From Methanothrix sp. (GTDB taxonomy: Archaea > Halobacteriota > Methanosarcinia > Methanotrichales > Methanotrichaceae): DNA of 29,193 nt. The translations under genes were made by a program, and so were the position numbers. The stretch is taken from contig JAQVZT010000002.1 in assembly GCA_028708055.1 (NCBI GenBank), forward strand, positions 1-29,193, in the 5' to 3' direction. Under the pieces are notes generated by a model that was not told the DNA's origin, did no database searches, and was given only the letters and a program-made list of their open reading frames with translations. Positions 24,084 through 29,193 of the stretch are shown here, piece by piece (the first letter of the stretch is position 1; each line of letters opens with the position of its first letter).

Positions 24084-25613
24084 CTATTCGTCCACAGTGA
24101 AATACTCTGTCAGGATTTGGCGATCATTTCGGATAATATCCACATGGAATTCATCCGAGGGTAGCTCCAGGTTCCACATCTCTCCGTACAGAGTGCGAGC
24201 ATCTATGGATGCCCATAGATTGTAGGTCGGCCAGTATCCTCCGCTCGGGTTAGGAGGTATGTCGATGGGGCCCACTCTGTACGAGCTGCCGTCCGGAGAA
24301 TACCAGTACCAGTAGAAGGAAGCCGGACCGACGCTGCCCAAACTTATCCATGAATAAATCTTGCTATCGGCGGCAAGGGAGAATCCGTCCTTTCTGGCGA
24401 TAGGAATGCGGGCGGTTTCATCGATGCTGCTCGCCGTGCAGTGGTCGAGAATGCTGCTGGTATTCTGGGGCACCAGCCCGTTATCCAGGTCAAATTGCTC
24501 AGTCAATTGAGTAACATAGGTGGGGCCGACCAGATAGACGTTAACGTTCCATTTGCCGGACATGTATGGTTCAACGGGAATGTCTGCAATGTCGATGTAA
24601 TACCAGATATTATAAGAGGGCCAATAATCGCCACTGGGATTGGGTGGGATATCAGCAGAGCCGGTCTTGTATAGATTGCCGTCCGGAGAATACCAGTACC
24701 ATAGAGCCTTGCCGGCAGCAACATTTGTCAGGCTCAACCAGCTGTAGGCCTTTTGGTTGGCGGTAGTAAATTTGTAGGCTCGTGTGGTCGGAATATTGGC
24801 GGATTCGTCGACTGCGCTTGCCATGCTATGATCGAGAATATGGCTGAGAGGCCCTGAATTCGGGCTTCCGCCTATGCTCGTGTTGGCCAGAGAGCGCATC
24901 TCCTCTGCCGCTGCGTAGGCCGACTTTGCCTCTTCCGTCAGACCGAGGGCATTCAAAGCATCCGCTTTTCCGCTCCAGGCCTTCCAGATGGCAGAATTGT
25001 AGGGGTCCGTCTTGATAGCGGCATCGAAAGCCCTGATTGCCTCCTCGTGCCTGCCCTGTCTGTCTAGCTTCAGGCCTTCATCTATGCTCGAGGTCAAGTT
25101 GGTCTCGGGCATAGCAATCGGTTGGCCGTTCAGGGTGATGGTCGAAGGCCTCCAGGTTGAGCCGCCGAACCCCAGCTCTTTCGCCCTGGCGTAGGCAGCC
25201 TCTGAGTCATTGATTCTGCCCAGCGCCTTCAGGGCATCGCCCTTGTAAGCCCAGGGGATGGCATTGTTGGGCCACAGCTCTATGGCTTTGTCATAAGCGA
25301 GGACTGCATCATCGAATTTGCCCAGGCCGTAGAGCGCATCGCCTTTTCCATTCCAGGCCTGCCAGGTCTGAGTGCTGTTGGGATCCAGCCGGATGGCAGC
25401 GTCGTAAGCATTGATAGCCTCATCGAACCTGCCCTGATTATAGAAATCAAGCGCAATGTTGAGGGCTTTGTTGTATTTGGCGGAATTATCAAGATCAAAG
25501 CCGCTGACTGTCCAGGCAGTGTCAGTCTGCTGACACTGTGCGGGTATCATTAAGAGCTGTGCCGGTATCGTTAAAGCAAACAGGGGAATGATAACTGCAT
25601 AGATCCCTCTCAT
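24084..25613 (-). CDS. Secreted TPR protein with duplicated C-terminal domain
   Basis: A signal peptide (MRGIYAVIIPLFALTIPAQL, cleavage near IPAQC) is followed by about five TPR-like repeats such as GRFDEAINAYDAAIRLDPNS and GKFDDAVLAYDKAIELWPNN (about residues 45-240), suited to protein contacts. Then come two copies of a domain of about 120 residues (259-376 and 388-509). The pattern WYWYSPDG, DIPPNPSG and YWP recurs in each. No enzyme motif is visible. The ATG at 25613 is preferred over TTG at 25622. I recognise no named function; extracellular binding or scaffolding is plausible. It lies just upstream of the glycan cluster on the same strand and divergent from a small secreted protein. Confidence 0.82.
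   Translation of the reverse strand: MRGIYAVIIPLFALTIPAQLLMIPAQCQQTDTAWTVSGFDLDNSAKYNKALNIALDFYNQGRFDEAINAYDAAIRLDPNSTQTWQAWNGKGDALYGLGKFDDAVLAYDKAIELWPNNAIPWAYKGDALKALGRINDSEAAYARAKELGFGGSTWRPSTITLNGQPIAMPETNLTSSIDEGLKLDRQGRHEEAIRAFDAAIKTDPYNSAIWKAWSGKADALNALGLTEEAKSAYAAAEEMRSLANTSIGGSPNSGPLSHILDHSMASAVDESANIPTTRAYKFTTANQKAYSWLSLTNVAAGKALWYWYSPDGNLYKTGSADIPPNPSGDYWPSYNIWYYIDIADIPVEPYMSGKWNVNVYLVGPTYVTQLTEQFDLDNGLVPQNTSSILDHCTASSIDETARIPIARKDGFSLAADSKIYSWISLGSVGPASFYWYWYSPDGSSYRVGPIDIPPNPSGGYWPTYNLWASIDARTLYGEMWNLELPSDEFHVDIIRNDRQILTEYFTVDE
24087..24452 (-). repeat. Duplicated domain, copy 2
   Basis: Encodes the second domain copy, from ILDHCTASSIDETARIP to EYFTVDE at the protein C-terminus. 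It keeps the same order of YSW, WYWYSPDG, DIPPNPSG, YWPxYNxW as copy 1. Confidence 0.7.
24486..24839 (-). repeat. Duplicated domain, copy 1
   Basis: Encodes the first domain copy, from ILDHSMASAVDESANIP to EQFDLDN. It is offset by 129 residues from copy 2. Several stretches (GCCGTCCGGAGAATACCAGTA) are identical on the plus strand in both copies. Confidence 0.7.
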
Positions 25614-25677
25614 ATGGCTCAAGAGGCTTTGAGAGAAGATAAATTCTTTGCCGGCGGTAAGATTGGCACGATTGGAT

Positions 25678-25685
25678 CTTTAAAG
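25678..25685 (-). promoter_or_regulatory. TATA-like element for the TPR gene
   Basis: CTTTAAAG on the minus strand lies about 68 bases upstream of the ATG at 25613; the implied leader is about 40 bases. No strong ribosome site is seen. Confidence 0.3.
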
Positions 25686-25762
25686 AGGTCATCATGCCTT
25701 TTCCCTGCGTGGTTCTTCTTCTCCCCGCAAACTTAACATATAATGGGTAATAACTATAGTTA

Positions 25763-25768
25763 GGAGGG
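25763..25768 (+). promoter_or_regulatory. Ribosome binding site of the small secreted protein
   Basis: GGAGGG is followed at 6 bases by ATA (25775) and at 3 bases by ATT (25772), with no ATG, GTG or TTG in the right frame nearby. A TATA-like CATATAAT lies around 25737-25744. Confidence 0.5.
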
Positions 25769-25774
25769 ATTATT

Positions 25775-26254
25775 ATATATAAAGTCTGCAATACAACATT
25801 ATTAGTAATACTATTCGCATCAATAGTCCTGTTATCACTCTGCCATGTTGAAGCCCAGCCAGCAACCCTATCCGGTACGGAAGTTCCTGCCGGAGCCGGC
25901 ATATGTCCAAACTACTATGGTCCCTACGAGCCAAATCCCATTGGACAGCCGGAGTATTGCGAGAATATGATGCAGCCTGGGGTTTACGGAATAAACTGGG
26001 CTCATGGGCCAGAGAGCAGCTGGAACTGGCAACAATGGGGCCAGTTGGATATGAAAGAAAATATCAGATATGTGCTGATCTATGATTCCATGGGAAGGAT
26101 ATCTGTCGAGGAATCTGCTGATCCGGGCCTGACCGGATATACGGTGATTTGCGGCAGAAACAACGGCCCGGATGAACTCGTCATTTGCCTTGAGCCGGCA
26201 GGAAATACTGACCATAACGGCGCACAAGACCCATATGATGCATTAACAAATTAA
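25775..26254 (+). CDS. Small secreted protein of unknown function, non-standard start
   Basis: From a stop at 25757 the frame is open to TAA at 26252. It begins IYKVCNTTLLVILFASIVLL, then SLCHVEAQPA, a textbook signal peptide with cleavage after VEA. The mature part of about 130 residues has four cysteines (GICPNYYGPYEPN, EYCENMMQPGVYG, YTVICGRNN, LVICLEPAG), rich in Pro, Gly, Tyr and Trp (SSWNWQQWGQ). No family is recognised. A GGAGGG site precedes it, but the start must be ATA or ATT; the first in-frame ATG (25967) would lose the signal peptide and a third of the protein. Either a rare start codon is used, or the gene has recently lost its ATG. Confidence 0.6.
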   Translation: MYKVCNTTLLVILFASIVLLSLCHVEAQPATLSGTEVPAGAGICPNYYGPYEPNPIGQPEYCENMMQPGVYGINWAHGPESSWNWQQWGQLDMKENIRYVLIYDSMGRISVEESADPGLTGYTVICGRNNGPDELVICLEPAGNTDHNGAQDPYDALTN

Positions 26255-26301
26255 AGGCCTTGATTGGTCAGAGGACTAATCCCCGCCAGGGCAGTCAACC
26301 A

Positions 26302-26308
26302 TTTTTTT
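26302..26308 (+). terminator. T-run terminator candidate
   Basis: Seven consecutive T residues lie 48 bases after the stop of the small secreted protein. Archaeal RNA polymerase terminates at such T-runs; no strong hairpin precedes it. Confidence 0.35.
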
Positions 26309-26334
26309 CGTCGCTCACCGAAAGACCTAATTAC

Positions 26335-26351
26335 CTTAGTAGCCAACTAAG
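26335..26351. repeat. Perfect 6-bp inverted repeat upstream of the KaiC-like gene
   Basis: CTTAGT-AGCCA-ACTAAG is a perfect dyad with a 5-base centre, about 65-80 bases before the KaiC-like start. It could be an operator or a small hairpin in the leader. Confidence 0.4.
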
Positions 26352-26414
26352 TGATATCTGTAGCATCTGTAGAAGCATATCGCAGCACAATTTGGTGTGA
26401 GGGAGCGGTTGGTT

Positions 26415-27143
26415 TTGGCATTACAAAGCAGCAAATTTCCCAGGGCCAAATCAGGGGTGCCTGGGTATGACGAACTGGGTGGCGGCGGCTTTCACAAAGG
26501 AACGGTAAACACTGTCACTGGGTCTTCCGGTACGGGCAAGACCGTCTTTGCCTGCCAGTTCATAAATTATGGCATCAAGATAGGCGAGAAGGGAATGATC
26601 ATCACCCCCTCTGAGAGCGCAGAGTACCTGAAGCGAGAGATGATGTCCTCCTTCGACTGGGATTTCGATAAGCTGGAGAAGGAGGGAAAACTGGCCATCG
26701 TCGATGTAACTGATCCGGTCTTAAGGCTGCAAAAGAGCATCGATATCGACCCGACAGACTTTCTCATAAACTTTCGAAAGCTGGTAGAAAGAAAGCTGGC
26801 GGATGTAAAGCCAGACCGGCTCTTCATCGACGATCTCACTGCCTTCTTCATGGCTGTTGAGGCCCCGTTCAAGGTCCGCTCTCTGACCGATGATCTCTTC
26901 GGCATCATTCGAGCCAGCGGGGTCACATCCCTGGTGACCATAGGCACGGCTTTCGGCACCAACCAGTTTCTGGAGTACGGAGCCGATTCTGCCACCATGC
27001 TAAGCCGTGAGCGCATCGGCAATACGCTCATCAGGTCGATATATATCATGAAGATGCGCGGCTCAAAGATCGCCAATAGCATCCGGGTCCTGGATATCAC
27101 CGACGATGGGATCTCTGTATCCTCGCTTTCACCTTATTCGTGA
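26415..27143 (+). CDS. KaiC/RadA-like ATPase (single domain)
   Basis: The protein (242 residues from TTG 26415) has the RecA-fold layout of archaeal KaiC-like proteins: FPRAKSGVPGYDELGGGGFH, Walker A GSSGTGKT (36-43), a SES at 66-68 where KaiC has its two catalytic glutamates, and Walker B RLFIDD (135-140). MKMRGS near the end matches the 'MRGS' found in the family. Such proteins bind ATP, often form rings, and act in signalling. The TTG at 26415 is favoured because GAGGGAG lies 9 bases upstream; GTG at 26397 is in frame but overlaps that site. The next gene starts within about 45 bases, so the glycogen synthase-like gene is co-transcribed. Confidence 0.85.
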   Translation: MALQSSKFPRAKSGVPGYDELGGGGFHKGTVNTVTGSSGTGKTVFACQFINYGIKIGEKGMIITPSESAEYLKREMMSSFDWDFDKLEKEGKLAIVDVTDPVLRLQKSIDIDPTDFLINFRKLVERKLADVKPDRLFIDDLTAFFMAVEAPFKVRSLTDDLFGIIRASGVTSLVTIGTAFGTNQFLEYGADSATMLSRERIGNTLIRSIYIMKMRGSKIANSIRVLDITDDGISVSSLSPYS

Positions 27144-27186
27144 ATGGATGGAGAAGAACAAGACCGGGAAATCTGAAGGCAAAAAA

Positions 27187-28971
27187 ATGATTGAAAGATG
27201 GATCATCCTGGCGGCAGAAGAAGCAGGGCCAGTCTCGAATAAGATGGGAGGCATCTGGAATGTGGTGGATGCAGAGGCCACAACGCTTGCCCGTCTGGTG
27301 GCACAGGGCGATATTGAAGACGGCCTGCATATTCTGGTAGCAGGTCCCAATTATCACTCCTCCGGCTCAGACTGGAATACAGGCAGAAACCGGGTCACAG
27401 ACCTATCCGAATTTGAAAAGCTGGAGACAGGTGGAGAGCTGGAGGAGGTTCTGGCGGCACTCAATGCCTCAGGCATAGAGACCGTTACCGGGCAAAGGAA
27501 GGTTGAAGGCGTTCCCGTTGGCTATGTGCTATTCAATACCAATTATTATCAGTCCCACACGGTTCGCTGGAATAACCAGGATATGACGCTGAACAACGCC
27601 ATCAAGACCGAGGCATTTGATCTGGTAGGCCTTGATTCCATGAACTTTGAGCGGGCTCATTACGGATCGGAATACAACCACTACCTCAACCTCTCTTATG
27701 CCGTATCCGAGCTGGTCAGAGGTCTGGCTCAGGTTCCGGACGAGATGACGGAAAAGTATGCCGACAAGGCTGTCTCGGAGTTTGCCAAATCGCTCATGCC
27801 CAAGGTCAGAGTCAGCATGCATTGCCATGAGTTCGGTGTCTTCTATGCAGCTGCCAGGCTCAAGAAGCTTGGAGTTCCCGTTCGATCGGTCTGCACATTG
27901 CATGCTACCGTCCCCGGTCGCACTGCCGGCTACAAGTCTCTGCAAAAGATCGCCCAAAACGACTCACGGATGGAGGCGGGAACGCCCCTCGGCTTTGCCG
28001 TCCTTGAGGGCCTGGGGCGCTATGCCGATGTGGTTACTTTCGTAGGCGATTCAACGATGAAGGAAGCAATGCTCTTTCACCGTTTGAAAGGCATTGTCAT
28101 CCGAAATGGAATTGATGTCCTGACCCAGGAGATCGACTGGGATAAGAAAGAGCGCTGCCGCACCAGGATCCAGCAATTTTTAACCGACAATCTCTACAAG
28201 TTCTGCGACGGCAAATGCGTAAAACCCGAGAACCTGATTCCGGTCTTCACCATCTCCAGAATTGAGATCGAAAATAAAGGGTACATTCATCTTCTTGATG
28301 CCCTGGTGCTTCAGGATCACCTGCTCAAGCACAGGCTGGCCGGTCAGCGTCATGCCGAGGAGACGAGGGTGGCATGCTTCCTGATAGCTTCGCACGGCCC
28401 CAAGGATAAAGAGAAGCTGCCCAGCGGTTTTCCCATAAACCTCACTCCGGAGGTTCTGGTGGGCGAGGAGATCCGCCTGGAGAACATGATCAAGGAGCGG
28501 GGCCTGGATGAATCGGAGCTTGTTTCAGGAAAGAGGATGGTGGCTGCTCTGCTCTATCCTCAGTGGGTCGGTCCGGACGACGGCGGCCTTTCCATGAGCG
28601 TGGATGAGATCATGGCCGGTTGCGTAGCCGGGATATTTCCGTCTCAATATGAGCCGTTCCTTCTCACTGCTCTAGAAGCAGGGCGGGAGGGCACGCCCAA
28701 TATCGTCAGCCGTTCGGCTGGCTACAGTGATGCCCTGAAGAAGATCAAACGCCGCGTCCCGGGCATGGGAGGCGTGGTAATTGTGGACAACATGGAGGCG
28801 CAGCGTCAGGAAACCGTCCTGGATTATGCCCTCGCCCTGGACTACTTTACCTGGACCTATCTGGATGACGAGGTCAAGTACCGGTTGCTCTGTGAGGAAT
28901 CGTTCTCCCTGGCCAAGCAGTTTAGCTGGAAGGAGCCGGTGCTGGAGTATTACAGGAATCTGGTGGTCTAG
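27187..28971 (+). CDS. GT3-family (eukaryote-type) glycogen synthase-like enzyme
   Basis: The features follow animal and fungal glycogen synthase rather than bacterial GlgA: EEAGPVSNKMGGIWNVVDAE (11-30; eukaryotes have EVANKVGGIYTV), THAT-like TLHATVPGRTAGY (237-249), IRNGID (305-310), SRIEIENKG (357-365; eukaryotes GRYEFSNKG) and FPSQYEPFLLTALEAGREG (484-502; eukaryotes FPSYYEPWGYTPAE). It would transfer glucose from a nucleotide-sugar to an alpha-1,4-glucan in the cytoplasm. The arginine-rich helix used by eukaryotic enzymes for glucose-6-phosphate control is not seen near the end. ATG 27187 has GAAGG upstream; ATG 27148 is an alternative. Length is 594 residues. Confidence 0.85.
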   Translation: MIERWIILAAEEAGPVSNKMGGIWNVVDAEATTLARLVAQGDIEDGLHILVAGPNYHSSGSDWNTGRNRVTDLSEFEKLETGGELEEVLAALNASGIETVTGQRKVEGVPVGYVLFNTNYYQSHTVRWNNQDMTLNNAIKTEAFDLVGLDSMNFERAHYGSEYNHYLNLSYAVSELVRGLAQVPDEMTEKYADKAVSEFAKSLMPKVRVSMHCHEFGVFYAAARLKKLGVPVRSVCTLHATVPGRTAGYKSLQKIAQNDSRMEAGTPLGFAVLEGLGRYADVVTFVGDSTMKEAMLFHRLKGIVIRNGIDVLTQEIDWDKKERCRTRIQQFLTDNLYKFCDGKCVKPENLIPVFTISRIEIENKGYIHLLDALVLQDHLLKHRLAGQRHAEETRVACFLIASHGPKDKEKLPSGFPINLTPEVLVGEEIRLENMIKERGLDESELVSGKRMVAALLYPQWVGPDDGGLSMSVDEIMAGCVAGIFPSQYEPFLLTALEAGREGTPNIVSRSAGYSDALKKIKRRVPGMGGVVIVDNMEAQRQETVLDYALALDYFTWTYLDDEVKYRLLCEESFSLAKQFSWKEPVLEYYRNLVV

Positions 28972-28986
28972 CTATGCGATTTTGGG

Positions 28987-29012
28987 TCCTGAGATTTCGT
29001 CCTGAGATTTCG
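28987..29012 (+). repeat. 13-bp perfect tandem duplication
   Basis: TCCTGAGATTTCG occurs twice head to tail in the spacer between the two glycosyltransferase genes, 16 bases after the GT3 stop. It looks like a simple slippage product. Confidence 0.6.
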
Positions 29013-29067
29013 GGTCGATAATCCCTGAGGCCCTGCTGCAACCTCCTGAAATGGATGTGAGCAGAAG

Positions 29068-29193
29068 ATGAGAATTGCCTACCTGAGTATCGAGTTTCCG
29101 CCCAGGATCTTCGGCGGCCTTGGTGTGTATGTTGATGAGATATCAAGAGAACTGGTCCGCCTGGGCGAGAGCATCTCGGTATTTACGCTGGGC
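29068..29193 (+). CDS. GT4/GT5-like glycosyltransferase, N-terminal part (window edge)
   Basis: The 42 residues visible begin MRIAYLSIEFPPRIFGGLGV and continue YVDEISRELVRLGESISVFTLG. A Gly-rich loop and a first Rossmann strand of this type are found at the start of glycogen synthase-like GT-B enzymes of the GT4/GT5 families. It follows the GT3-like gene by 96 bases on the same strand and probably belongs to the same polymer locus. The catalytic half is outside the window, so donor and product are not known. ATG 29068 is the only reasonable in-frame start. Confidence 0.82.
   Translation, partial: MRIAYLSIEFPPRIFGGLGVYVDEISRELVRLGESISVFTLG

Noticed and set aside
24087..24839. Repeated sequence that might suggest a CRISPR or other repeat array.
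   Set aside because: There are only two copies, about 390 bases apart, inside one reading frame; they are a protein domain duplication. No CRISPR-like array was seen anywhere in the window.
26567..27100. A 177-codon minus-strand frame.
   Set aside because: It is antisense to the KaiC-like gene and has no family features.

Overview
The window is archaeal. It carries translation initiation factor aIF1A, a RIO1-type atypical kinase and a two-KH RNA-binding protein in one operon, a tRNA gene split by a 16-nt bulge-helix-bulge intron, TATA-box promoters (some giving leaderless transcripts), and a CooC-type nickel-insertase ATPase of the carbon monoxide dehydrogenase world. GC is moderate in genes and spacers are AT-rich. 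Together with the gene style, this suggests a methanogen of the Methanosarcinales, perhaps a Methanothrix (Methanosaeta) relative. The genus is inference.

Layout. (1) 1-4440, minus strand: a family-5 (peptide/nickel type) ABC importer with binding protein, a TrmO-like protein, two permeases and the start of an ATPase. (2) 4569-6509: a P1B-type heavy-metal ATPase under a promoter with an inverted repeat. (3) 6630-8904: a tight operon of CooC ATPase, flavin-reductase-like protein and SAM methyltransferase; a decayed second copy of the methyltransferase 3' end lies at 9256-9367. (4) 9512-11213: the aif1A-rio1-KH operon. aIF1A only reaches normal length if translation starts at CTG. (5) 11356-12455: tRNA-Val(CAC), a cis-prenyltransferase gene and an intron-containing tRNA-Arg(GCG).

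(6) 12694-24005, minus strand: a run of ten overlapping or closely packed genes that looks like an ABC-transporter-dependent surface polysaccharide system. It has a zinc-ribbon methyltransferase, Wzm-type permease, Wzt-type ATPase with a C-terminal beta domain, polysaccharide deacetylase with an extra C-terminal beta domain, a Stealth-family sugar-phosphotransferase, two tandem paralogous glycosyltransferases, a GT32-like enzyme, a GT2 enzyme and a GT4 enzyme. The likely logic is assembly on a cytoplasmic lipid carrier, phosphodiester linkage by Stealth, terminal methylation, and recognition and export by Wzt/Wzm. (7) 24084-26254: a secreted TPR protein with a duplicated C-terminal domain, divergent from a small secreted protein that appears to start at ATA or ATT. 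(8) 26415-29193, plus strand: a KaiC/RadA-like ATPase, a eukaryote-type (GT3) glycogen synthase-like enzyme, and the start of another glycosyltransferase, probably a glycogen-type polymer locus.

The main novelty candidates are the archaeal Stealth/Wzm-Wzt glycan cluster, the two well-placed ribosome binding sites followed by non-standard start codons (aIF1A and the 26-kb secreted protein), and the GT3 synthase next to a KaiC-like ATPase. All functional calls come from reading motifs by eye; no database search was run.
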